DNA of 64,000 bases from Gemmatimonadota bacterium (lineage in GTDB: Bacteria; Latescibacterota; UBA2968; UBA8231). Position numbers and translations under genes: made by a program. The stretch lies in the NCBI GenBank assembly GCA_018660835.1, contig JABJJN010000040.1:62001-126000 (forward strand). The letters are read 5' to 3'. Below the pieces are notes generated by a model that worked only from the letters and a program-made list of their open reading frames with translations, did no database searches and was not told the DNA's origin. Position 1 is the first letter of the stretch. The number at the start of each line of letters is the position of its first letter. This document shows positions 26,028-33,950 of the stretch, piece by piece.

Positions 26028-26918
26028 TCAGGCCAGATTCTGCACCTGTTCACGCAGGCGCTCGATTTCTTCCTTGGCGTCCACGGCGGCATGGATGATT
26101 TCACTCGCCGATGCCTTGGAAGTAATCGTGTTGATTTCCCGGTGTAGTTCCTGCAGGAGAAAGTTTAGACGCCGACCGACTTCCCCGCCCTCATCGAGAG
26201 CACCGAGGAATTGCTCGATATGACTGCGAAAACGAACGATCTCCTCGGTGATGTCACTGCGCTCGGCAATGAGGACGATTTCCGTCATTATGCGATCTTC
26301 ATTTAACTCACCTGGCTGAAGCAGCTGGTCAATCCGCTCCCGCAAGCGCTGGCGCGCCCGCTCCTTTTCTCCCTGAGCCCATTCATCAATCTGGCCAACC
26401 AGATCCCCGATCTTGCCGACTCGGCCGCGCAAATCCTCAACTAGGGTCTCCCCTTCGCGACTTCTCATCTGCTCCAGATCTGCGGCGGCCTTGTCGAGAG
26501 TCTCAAACAGAAGGCGTGCAAGTTCGTCGACGTCTATGCCTGTCGCTTCACTGCGAAACAGACCTGGTAGTCGCCCCAGGACCTCCAGAGATGGCTGCTG
26601 ATCTTCGAGCTCTGCTATCTGCGCGAGGCGTTTGAATTCCTTGATGTATTGGGCAGCCACGTCCTCATTGAGACGCGGCAGGGAGCTCTGCTCCGCCGTC
26701 TCTTCCACCTCGATATGCACGCTGACTTTGCCACGTCGAAGTCGGGTCTGCAACCGTTCACGAATCTGCGGCTCAAGTTCCTGCAGACTACTTGGTGAAC
26801 GAATCTGCAAGTCCAGAAAACGTCCGTTCACAGAACGCAGCACCACTCGCAGTCTCAGTCCATCGGACTCGACGCTCGCGTTGCCAAAACCAGTCATGCT
26901 GTAAATCAACTCCGCCAC
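26028..26918 (-). CDS. yicC: YicC-family endoribonuclease
   Basis: This 296-residue protein is full length for the YicC/YloC family, which act as RNA endonucleases. The N-terminal block M-T-G-F-G-N-A and V-N-G-R-F-L-D-L-Q-I-R-S-P are hallmarks. The C-terminal block has I-E-Q-F-L-x-A-L-D-E-G-G-E-V-G-R-R-L-N-F-L-L-Q-E-L-H-R-E-I-N-T, followed by a Glu/Lys-rich amphipathic helix. The gene starts the yicC-kinase-coaBC coupled group. The gap to the lipoprotein gene downstream of 26949 is only 30 bases, so all may be transcribed together. Confidence 0.95.
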   Translation of the reverse strand: MAELIYSMTGFGNASVESDGLRLRVVLRSVNGRFLDLQIRSPSSLQELEPQIRERLQTRLRRGKVSVHIEVEETAEQSSLPRLNEDVAAQYIKEFKRLAQIAELEDQQPSLEVLGRLPGLFRSEATGIDVDELARLLFETLDKAAADLEQMRSREGETLVEDLRGRVGKIGDLVGQIDEWAQGEKERARQRLRERIDQLLQPGELNEDRIMTEIVLIAERSDITEEIVRFRSHIEQFLGALDEGGEVGRRLNFLLQELHREINTITSKASASEIIHAAVDAKEEIERLREQVQNLA

Positions 26919-26948
26919 GTGATTTCCATTCCCGTTTTATTACAATTC

Positions 26949-28205
26949 TCAGTTCCCACTATCAACGACGATCTGAACGGTCTCGGAAAACCCCGTCAAC
27001 TGTGTCTGAAATGACACATCAAGAGAGACCTTCCACAACTGTGTCGCTGCAGCGATCCAAACGTGCTGATTTTGCTCATCGATCGCTACATCCTCGGTAC
27101 CCGGCACATTGTCCCAATGCAACAGTGGCACACCAGAACCGGTATAGGCGACAATGTCTGCCGGTCCCGCAACCCAAACGTCACCTCGTACGTCACCTGC
27201 GTCGAGCGCGACAGCAGGTTCCGGGAAAGGCATGAAAATCTCGAGAGGCACCTGCCCTGGCGTGAGCTGTAGCAATTTGATGCCATCTTCCGCCAGAACC
27301 CAGGCGGTTGATCCGTTGGCAGAGGCATCAATCTCGATCAGACCAGCCATCTGGGTCCACTCCGAAACACGCCGTCCATCCGCATCAAAGAGTAGAACAC
27401 GTTCACCCGCCGGATCGGCGATCCACAGTGCTCCGGATTGCACGGCCAGCTCAACCTCGCCCTCGAAGGTTCCATCAACCTCCGACAACTGCAAGGTATC
27501 TGCCATGGTCTCCAGATCAAAGGAGTACACCTCAAAGCCGAATCTGTCCACAATCCAGCCGCGTCGACTCGCTGAATCTATCGCCAGATCTCCACCGCCT
27601 TCGATGTCCACAGCGATTCGATGGATGTCACCGGCCGTATCGATCCGATGCAGACTGCGAAAACGACGATCGCTTACCCAACAATCGCCCGTGGCACCGT
27701 CTACGCCGATCGCAGCGATCGAGAGAAAACGGCCCTGGGCGAACAATCCCGTCCGGCCATCGGGGCTCAGACGCCAGACCAGCCCACTACCTCGATCTGC
27801 GAGCCAACTGATTTCCGGGCCCGGTGTCGCCAGACGCGCATCGCCAACAGGCACTTCGCCCTCGTCCTTGACGAGCATTGACATGCGGTATTGATAGATC
27901 GCGCCGTTGGTCACATCGCCATCGAGATAGGAAGACTCGGCCGCAGGCAGATCAAAGGTCTGTGCGCCCTCCGGCCCACCAATCCGGTAAATGCGCACGC
28001 CATCCAGATCGGATAGATCCGTCAGGTCCCACTGTAGCCGCACCTGTTCATTGTCTGCCAGCGCACCGAGTGGTGCAAGCAGACTCAGTGGACTGTCGGC
28101 GGCTGGATCCAACGGATTTCGCCGCTGGCGATCAGCGCAACCGCTGACCAGCAGCGCGACAAGCGCCACACCAACCAAGCAATGTTGTCTCATCGAGGTC
28201 TGCAT
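26949..28205 (-). CDS. Lipoprotein with beta-propeller-like repeats
   Basis: This 418-residue exported protein has a lipobox L-V-S-G-C (Cys at 23 from the chosen Met). The motif R-N-P-L-D-P follows shortly after, as often seen in FCB-type lipoproteins. A fibronectin-III-like stretch (about 40-125) is followed by six or so repeats containing W-V-x-D or W-I-A-D/A-A motifs, consistent with an NHL/SMP-30-like propeller. No catalytic residues are recognisable. The frame opens eight codons earlier, within a duplicated 14-base leader, and the start could be any of three Met codons. It follows a small membrane protein gene by 26 bases and seems to belong to the envelope block. Confidence 0.75.
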   Translation of the reverse strand: MQTSMRQHCLVGVALVALLVSGCADRQRRNPLDPAADSPLSLLAPLGALADNEQVRLQWDLTDLSDLDGVRIYRIGGPEGAQTFDLPAAESSYLDGDVTNGAIYQYRMSMLVKDEGEVPVGDARLATPGPEISWLADRGSGLVWRLSPDGRTGLFAQGRFLSIAAIGVDGATGDCWVSDRRFRSLHRIDTAGDIHRIAVDIEGGGDLAIDSASRRGWIVDRFGFEVYSFDLETMADTLQLSEVDGTFEGEVELAVQSGALWIADPAGERVLLFDADGRRVSEWTQMAGLIEIDASANGSTAWVLAEDGIKLLQLTPGQVPLEIFMPFPEPAVALDAGDVRGDVWVAGPADIVAYTGSGVPLLHWDNVPGTEDVAIDEQNQHVWIAAATQLWKVSLDVSFQTQLTGFSETVQIVVDSGN

Positions 28206-28233
28206 TTCATGCCTGGGTATGCATTTCATGCCT
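28201..28233. repeat. 14-base direct repeat duplicating a translation start
   Basis: TGCATTTCATGCCT occurs at 28201-28214 and again at 28220-28233, 5 bases apart. Read on the minus strand each copy gives AGGC-ATG-AAATGCA, so both copies contain a weak SD and an ATG. The upstream copy also includes the stop of the 28232 gene. Confidence 0.8.
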
Positions 28234-28849
28234 AGAAGAATACGAAATACGCAGTGAGGACGAGTCCAGCTTCCATCGCGAGAAAAGCGGCTCCGGCGAT
28301 GCGATCGTAGCGTTCGGCGTCGTCGAAGGCATCTTCGCGTCGCTCTTCACCTGCTGAAGATAAATAGCGATCGTAGGCGTCGTCCCCACGCCCACTACTC
28401 CAATGAGCGATCGCGGCACTGCCCGCCGCGACAGCAGCACTGGCAATCACCGCACGACGCCAGATACTGCGCTTGCTACCCGACTCGAGTCGAGGGTAGG
28501 TCACCTGCCGATTCGTACTCGTCCCCGCAGGGGTTGTCTGTGCGGAAACTCGGACACTCCGGCGATCGCCCTGTGTCAGCAATCCTGAACGGACCTGGCG
28601 AGCCAGCGAAAGCGAATTGGCCAGACGTCCGCGCGAGAGCATCGCAGGTGTCGTCATGGAAGCAGTGGCGCCGATCCCGGCCCATTCTGCGCGGCCCGGC
28701 GAATCTGGCGCCAAACTCATCGACCTGCCCATCAACCCAGACGAGGTCCCGAAGGTCGTCCCGGCCAAATCTGCAACAGGGCGTATCGCTACCTGTGCAA
28801 CCGCCAACGTCGGCAGCGACCATAGAAGGAGGAAAGCGAGGGTTTTCAT
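28232..28849 (-). CDS. Small exported membrane protein, unknown function
   Basis: This 205-residue protein is not recognised. It has an N-terminal signal peptide (about 1-19, ending A-V-A-Q) and a Ser/Thr/Arg-rich periplasmic stretch (about 20-125). It then has two hydrophobic segments (about 133-148 and 184-204), separated by an acidic/basic loop with D-D-A-Y-D-R-Y-L-S-S. The C-terminal segment ends Y-F-V-F-F. The layout resembles small proteins that follow outer-membrane assembly or transport genes, but no family can be named. The ATG overlaps the stop of the BamB-like gene by four bases (ATGA), so translation is coupled to it. Confidence 0.7.
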   Translation of the reverse strand: MKTLAFLLLWSLPTLAVAQVAIRPVADLAGTTFGTSSGLMGRSMSLAPDSPGRAEWAGIGATASMTTPAMLSRGRLANSLSLARQVRSGLLTQGDRRSVRVSAQTTPAGTSTNRQVTYPRLESGSKRSIWRRAVIASAAVAAGSAAIAHWSSGRGDDAYDRYLSSAGEERREDAFDDAERYDRIAGAAFLAMEAGLVLTAYFVFF

Positions 28850-29988
28850 CTCAGTGCACTCTGAGCTGCGAATAGATAAACCGTCCCAGACTGCGTTGTA
28901 ACCGTCAGCAGGTCTCGTGCCAACACCACAGGTGTATGGACGGGCCCATCCAGTTCGTATGACCAGATCTGTGCACCGGACTCCAGCGATAACGCCTCCA
29001 GCATTCCGGCACTGCCAGCTACGTAGACAACCTGATCAGTCATCGCCACAGTCGAACGGATGATGCCACCGGCTTCGTAGCGCCAGAGGTGGCGTCCGTC
29101 TGCCGTGTTGAGTGCATAGACGCCGCGATCACTGCTTCCTACCACAATCGTGCCTCCGATCACACTGAGACCGACTGCAGGGATACCTGAAATTTTCGCC
29201 GACCATACGACGACTCCTGCTCGCGTAAGGCACCATATGCGACCATCTGCGGTCGCCGCAAAGATATGTTCCTGCGTCGCCAACGCCTGCCCTCGAATCG
29301 CTGCGCCCGACTCACCCAATCTGGCCTGCCAGGCGATGGTTCCATCACCCATTTCCAGCGCTATAAGCGCCCCATCTTCCCCACCGACGATCGCCAGAGT
29401 CTGCGTGAAGACGGCACCCGTTGTGGGATGATGTGGCAGCATCACTGACCAGATCTGCTCACCATCGGTACTCGAAACGGCCAGTAGCTCTCCTGAACCG
29501 GTCACCACAAGCGCCGTGTCACCCCGTCCGGACACGGGCTCGCACGCGTGATGTTCTAGCTCCCAGGCAATTTTCCGCGTGCGACGATCGTACGCACGCA
29601 CGCGCGGTTTTCGGCCCGTCTCCGAAGTCAGCAAGAACTCGCCAAAGCGGCCGATGATGGCGGGAGGACCGCACAACGCTGCTTTACTGCCTTTGCGTCC
29701 GACGCGATCACCCGTGGCCAGGTCAAATGCATACAGCCGCTCGCGTTGTGTCGCCTGCACAAGCAACGAGCCAGCAAGCAACGCACCACCCACCGGAGGT
29801 GCCCCTATATCGTGCGACCACAACAACTCTAGTGGCGGTGTGGGTCCGTCTGCCACCGACGAGAGACCTCCGCCACCTCCCCCTGTGACCAGCCAGTTAC
29901 CGCGACCGGTGTCGGGAGGCGTGAACAGGGTCCCACCACCACATGCACTGAGCGCTACCACCAGGAACAGCCATCGACAGCGCCTCAT
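28846..29988 (-). CDS. PQQ-repeat beta-propeller lipoprotein (BamB-like)
   Basis: This 380-residue lipoprotein has the lipobox A-L-S-A-C with Cys16, then a Gly-rich linker. PQQ-like propeller repeats start near residue 55. Units repeat about every 40 residues with patterns such as G-x-x-x-A-F-D-L-A-T-G-D, G-E-x-I-W-S, D-G-T-I-A-W-Q, V-Y-A-L-N-T-A-D-G and G-A-Q-I-W-S-Y. BamB has the same build and helps Omp85 barrels fold outer-membrane proteins, but this is a structural class call only. The ATG overlaps the stop of the barrel-fusion gene by one base (TGATG), which places a BamB-like protein directly behind a BamA-type barrel in one transcript. Confidence 0.82.
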   Translation of the reverse strand: MRRCRWLFLVVALSACGGGTLFTPPDTGRGNWLVTGGGGGGLSSVADGPTPPLELLWSHDIGAPPVGGALLAGSLLVQATQRERLYAFDLATGDRVGRKGSKAALCGPPAIIGRFGEFLLTSETGRKPRVRAYDRRTRKIAWELEHHACEPVSGRGDTALVVTGSGELLAVSSTDGEQIWSVMLPHHPTTGAVFTQTLAIVGGEDGALIALEMGDGTIAWQARLGESGAAIRGQALATQEHIFAATADGRIWCLTRAGVVVWSAKISGIPAVGLSVIGGTIVVGSSDRGVYALNTADGRHLWRYEAGGIIRSTVAMTDQVVYVAGSAGMLEALSLESGAQIWSYELDGPVHTPVVLARDLLTVTTQSGTVYLFAAQSALR

Positions 29989-32837
29989 CAGTAGTCCCAG
30001 CCGAAGAAGAAGTCCCAACGCGTGTGATTCTCAAGAGATGTAAAATCGGTTCGGCGCGAGGCATCGAGTCGCAGCACAAAGAAACCACCCAGGGCAATAC
30101 GTGCGCCGGCCCCCATGCTGCCGCGCCAATCTCCGAAGTCATCGTTCCAGGCATTGCCGGCGTCGACGAAGACAGCGCCACGGAAGGCGCTGAAATCAAT
30201 CACACCAAAGGGGAAGGCGAAGACCATGCGGTCTAACAACGGAAATCGGAGTTCGTGGTTTGCCAGAATCAGATTTCGTCCCCAGAGAGAACGCCACCCA
30301 TAACCTCGCAGCGTCCAACTCCCCCCGAGGGCATAGAATTCAGGCACGTCGCCACGACTCTGAAGTGCCAGATAACGAATACCAAAGGATGACCGCTGCG
30401 ACAGGCGGTGGTAGTGGCGGTAGTCGGCGAAAACAGTTGTGTTGAAGGGGCGAGAGCGTTTGAAGTCAACGGTTTGCCCTATACCGAAGCTGTAACGGGT
30501 CCCCTCCAGCGGCCCTGTGGGGATCCACAGACTGTTGTCATGGGTATAGGAGAGTTGATTGGACACCAGCCAACCATCGAGATTTCTGCCCTCGAATTCT
30601 CTGTCAATGTCAGCGTGCCGCAGAGAAAGTCGCGTCGTAAGACGGTCCTGACGGCTGAAGGGATAACTCAGTTCGACGTATCCCCCCGTTCGTTTCTCGC
30701 GCACGAAGCGGCCAAAGGTGCTCGTAAAACGATCGTTGAGGCGAAACACTCCCCAGCCCACATTCAGTTGACGCGCCAGTTGCCGACGCCCAAAGGCCAT
30801 GTTCAGGCCATCGAAAAAGCCCGTCTCACTACCAGCAATGTGGGAGAGGATGAAATAGTACTGGTCGTCGCCCAAGACATCACTCAGAGCAACCTGGACG
30901 CCGCCGGAGGTGCCAAAAAGTGGGTCTTGTGAGATCTGACTCTGCGCCACATCGATCGACATGCGTCGTTCGTATTCTCGCAGTGAGATCGTCGTTTCTG
31001 CGTCATCTTCCAGATCGACCAACAACGTATCCCATCGTGGCATGGTATCGACGACAGCGACAGCGAACTCAGGATCCTCGAGTTGCGTCGCGTCGAGATC
31101 GATACGGAAGATGTGAAATCTCGCCGCCTCGAAGCCTGTCACGAGCAGGCTCTGACCATCGGGTGTCCAATCCGGATCGAAGACACCCGTCAGCGTTTTA
31201 GTGAAGCGCCGCAGACCGACACGCAATCCTTGTTCGTCCGCCACATCGACGCGTAGCCCGTAGATGTCGAACATGCGCGCACGGTTCGAGCTAAAAGCGA
31301 TCCATTTGCCATCCGGAGACCAGGCTGGTTGTTGATCTATATACGGCCCGTTCGTCAGACGCCTCGTCGAACCATCTCGTAAATCATACCGGTAGAGGTG
31401 ATAGATGCCTTCCCGCGCCGCGTCGGCGCGATCAGAGCTAAAAACCAGATAGTCACCCGCCGGATGCCAGTCTGGGTCACGATCGTGGGACAGATCGTCT
31501 GTCAGCGACTGCAATTGACCCGTGTCAGCGTCCACGAGAAACAGATCCATCTGGCCACCGCGTCGTGCACCAGCCAGAGCCAGCCGATCGCCAGTGGGAG
31601 ACCACGTAGGCGAACTGAGAGCGACGAGTTCGTCATAGGCGTGTTCACGAAGTGACTCACCCGTGTCCATGTCCCATAGATAAAGTCGGTCGCGCCCGTT
31701 GTATTTGGCGACGAATGCCAGTCGCCTGCCGTCTGGAGCAACACTGAGACTTGCCTGGATCGGATGGAGCGACTCGAAATCAGCACGACGCTCCCCCTCC
31801 ACGACGATCTCATGTTCGCCCTTGCCGTCGACTCGCGCCCTGGCGATGCGTGTATAACCCTTCGAATTCCGGAAGAAGACAAACTGCTCAGTCGAGTCAC
31901 CGGACTCATGGAATGGCACAATCGAGGGTTTGAGATTGTAGCCTGTTTTGGTCAGCGCTTCAGCCATACGACTGGGTGGGTCTGCCAGCTCGATATCAGG
32001 CAGGTATCTCTTGTTCAGGTCGTAGACCCAATCCTCATCCAGATCCGACAGCTTGTCACCGGTAACGGCAACGAAAATCTCTGCGAAGGACTCTGCCCGC
32101 CACCAGTTGTCCAGCAGGCGGGCGAAAATGTCTGGCCCGTATCTGGCAGCCATGAAATCACAGATCGACTGACCTTCCTTGTACATCTGAAAAGTCCCGT
32201 AGATAACTCCCATGCGCGCGATCGGTACCAGACGCCCCGAAAACAGCGCATCACGAATGATCATGTCCCCTGTGCTGTCCCACTTGCCCGACAGGTGCTC
32301 GGCGAGACCCTCTGAAAACCACAAGGGCCCGCGGTGCATATTCGTGATGCCGCGATCACCGAGGACACGACGAATCTTGTCGAATTGAAAAACGTGAACG
32401 AGCTCGTGATGCAGGACACGATCGAATTCTGCATACGAGCCATTCAGGGGCATCGCCACACGCCCTTTGAGGAACTCAGTAAATCCCGCCACACCTTCTG
32501 GTAACATGCCAGGGATGACGTTGGTTTGTTCGAAGTAGATGTGGGAGGAATACAAAATCAGTGGGATGCGGCGTCTCACGGTGTGCGCCAACTGGCGCTC
32601 GACGGCGTGGAAATTTCTCTCTGCGGCGCGTGCGGCGAACGCAGCCAGGTCGCGCTCCTCTTCATAGAAATAGACATCGAAATGAGTCGTCTCGAGGCGC
32701 TGCCACGTAAACTCATCGAACTGAACCTTGTTCTTGCCGAAACGATAGAGCTGCGCCGAACTAGCCGTTGGCAGCAGCCACCCGCTCATAACCACAATCA
32801 GAAGCCAGCAACCAAAATTCACAGATCTGAATCTCAT
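29988..32837 (-). CDS. Fusion of zinc metallopeptidase, TolB-like propeller and Omp85-type outer-membrane barrel
   Basis: This 949-residue exported protein has a signal peptide (1-28). Domain 1 (about 30-290) is a gluzincin-like peptidase with H-H-E-L-V-H (143-148) and Glu176 in W-F-S-E-G-L-A-E, so the zinc site is complete. Domain 2 (about 300-600) has PD40/TolB repeats such as P-x-W-S-P-x-G-D-R-L-A and P-A-W-S-P-D-G-K-W-I-A-F-S-S. Domain 3 (about 640-949) looks like a bacterial surface antigen (BamA/TamA) barrel, with alternating strands, G-G-S-W-T-L-R-G-Y-G-W-R near residue 845 and a terminal aromatic (F-F-F-G-W-D-Y). It likely sits in the outer membrane with the peptidase and propeller on the periplasmic side. 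It overlaps the SprT gene (ATGA) and the BamB-like gene. Confidence 0.88.
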   Translation of the reverse strand: MRFRSVNFGCWLLIVVMSGWLLPTASSAQLYRFGKNKVQFDEFTWQRLETTHFDVYFYEEERDLAAFAARAAERNFHAVERQLAHTVRRRIPLILYSSHIYFEQTNVIPGMLPEGVAGFTEFLKGRVAMPLNGSYAEFDRVLHHELVHVFQFDKIRRVLGDRGITNMHRGPLWFSEGLAEHLSGKWDSTGDMIIRDALFSGRLVPIARMGVIYGTFQMYKEGQSICDFMAARYGPDIFARLLDNWWRAESFAEIFVAVTGDKLSDLDEDWVYDLNKRYLPDIELADPPSRMAEALTKTGYNLKPSIVPFHESGDSTEQFVFFRNSKGYTRIARARVDGKGEHEIVVEGERRADFESLHPIQASLSVAPDGRRLAFVAKYNGRDRLYLWDMDTGESLREHAYDELVALSSPTWSPTGDRLALAGARRGGQMDLFLVDADTGQLQSLTDDLSHDRDPDWHPAGDYLVFSSDRADAAREGIYHLYRYDLRDGSTRRLTNGPYIDQQPAWSPDGKWIAFSSNRARMFDIYGLRVDVADEQGLRVGLRRFTKTLTGVFDPDWTPDGQSLLVTGFEAARFHIFRIDLDATQLEDPEFAVAVVDTMPRWDTLLVDLEDDAETTISLREYERRMSIDVAQSQISQDPLFGTSGGVQVALSDVLGDDQYYFILSHIAGSETGFFDGLNMAFGRRQLARQLNVGWGVFRLNDRFTSTFGRFVREKRTGGYVELSYPFSRQDRLTTRLSLRHADIDREFEGRNLDGWLVSNQLSYTHDNSLWIPTGPLEGTRYSFGIGQTVDFKRSRPFNTTVFADYRHYHRLSQRSSFGIRYLALQSRGDVPEFYALGGSWTLRGYGWRSLWGRNLILANHELRFPLLDRMVFAFPFGVIDFSAFRGAVFVDAGNAWNDDFGDWRGSMGAGARIALGGFFVLRLDASRRTDFTSLENHTRWDFFFGWDY

Positions 32838-33934
32838 GAGGTGGCCTGCCGAAGATGACCACCAAAACCACCCGACTCTTCCACGGGACGATGAATGGTC
32901 ACGCGTCGCCCCGCCGCCACACCATGATGAAACGCATCCGTCGCCGCGACGCCCCCCGTCATCCGCGTAACGATCCGCGGATTGTGATAGCGATAGAAAT
33001 CCTGCAGTTGGTCATCACCATGCCATACAAGCTCTGTTGAATTCTGCTCGGGCTCGGTGACACGCCCCTGTCGGGCCTGCAGCACGAGCTTCTCGTGAAA
33101 GCCCTGCGTCACACCGGCGTAGAACCGCATTCGTTCTTTGTTGTCCATTAGCCCCTGTTCCACCCGATAGCGATCCCACAGACGTGGCAGCAGTCCATGC
33201 AGAAATCCATAGACGTAGTCCGCCATTTCCAGATTCGTCCGCGTACCATAGATCTCCAGCACCGTACCTTGTCGATCTCTCCCCGGGTCGTAGGAGTGCG
33301 CCCAGAGCACTTCGACAAAAAAGAAATCACTCAACAACATGGCCACCCACAGTTCCCATGCTGGGTGGCGCCCTTTTACATCGCCCAGAAGTCGGCGTTC
33401 GAAGTGACGATCTGCATCCGAACGCACCAGGTCGATATTGTATTCAAGTAACAACCTGCGCGCTTTGCGCATGGCTGCCTGCGCCTCGTTTTCGTTGGGA
33501 CTCCCTGCCAGAGACAGCAGTTTTCGCACGAGGCGAATGACCCGCTCTTCCTGCGGTCCCGCGTGCTCACCGGCAGCATCCGGTCGGGAGGAGGCCTTCG
33601 AATCACAGCGAAGCCGTTCGCAAGCGTCGGCGAAGGCGGAGCCGTGGGCGGTCTCGTCCACCGGCTGCAACACTTCGCCGACATATTGATGGGCCATCTC
33701 ATGTCGCAAGGTATCTAGAACCCGCGACCATGGATCCCGTTGAATATGTCTGGAACTGATCGTCAGCAGACGGTGGGTACCGTCCCACGCGCCCAACGTC
33801 TGATCACCATCTGCCAGTTGGATGATCGGAAGACGCAAAGCGTCTCGCAGAAACTCGTGGTTATAGTGTTTCCACCATTTCGCCAGCGTGCGCAGCCAAG
33901 CGTTGCATAACTCGGGCTCTGGGGGCCCTGTCAT
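32834..33934 (-). CDS. SprT-like zinc protein fused to a DUF2786 domain
   Basis: The 366-residue product has an N-terminal SprT-like region with H-E-M-A-H (78-82) and a third candidate ligand His97 (E-T-A-H-G-S-A-F). A DUF2786 segment follows at about 131-170 (K-L-L-S-L-A-G-S-P-N-E-N-E-A, A-R-R-L-L-L-E-Y-N-I-D), and then an unassigned alpha-rich region to the end. SprT/Spartan proteins are proteases that process DNA-protein crosslinks or act in stress, but the bacterial function of this fusion is unknown. There is no signal peptide, so it is presumably cytoplasmic. It overlaps the next gene by four bases and lies 16 bases after the dapF-like gene. Confidence 0.85.
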   Translation of the reverse strand: MTGPPEPELCNAWLRTLAKWWKHYNHEFLRDALRLPIIQLADGDQTLGAWDGTHRLLTISSRHIQRDPWSRVLDTLRHEMAHQYVGEVLQPVDETAHGSAFADACERLRCDSKASSRPDAAGEHAGPQEERVIRLVRKLLSLAGSPNENEAQAAMRKARRLLLEYNIDLVRSDADRHFERRLLGDVKGRHPAWELWVAMLLSDFFFVEVLWAHSYDPGRDRQGTVLEIYGTRTNLEMADYVYGFLHGLLPRLWDRYRVEQGLMDNKERMRFYAGVTQGFHEKLVLQARQGRVTEPEQNSTELVWHGDDQLQDFYRYHNPRIVTRMTGGVAATDAFHHGVAAGRRVTIHRPVEESGGFGGHLRQATS

Positions 33935-33950
33935 CTCGATGTCAGCCGCG

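Noticed and set aside
27154..27894. 246-codon plus-strand frame opposite the propeller lipoprotein
   Set aside because: Ser/Pro/Arg-rich antisense shadow without signal or domain.
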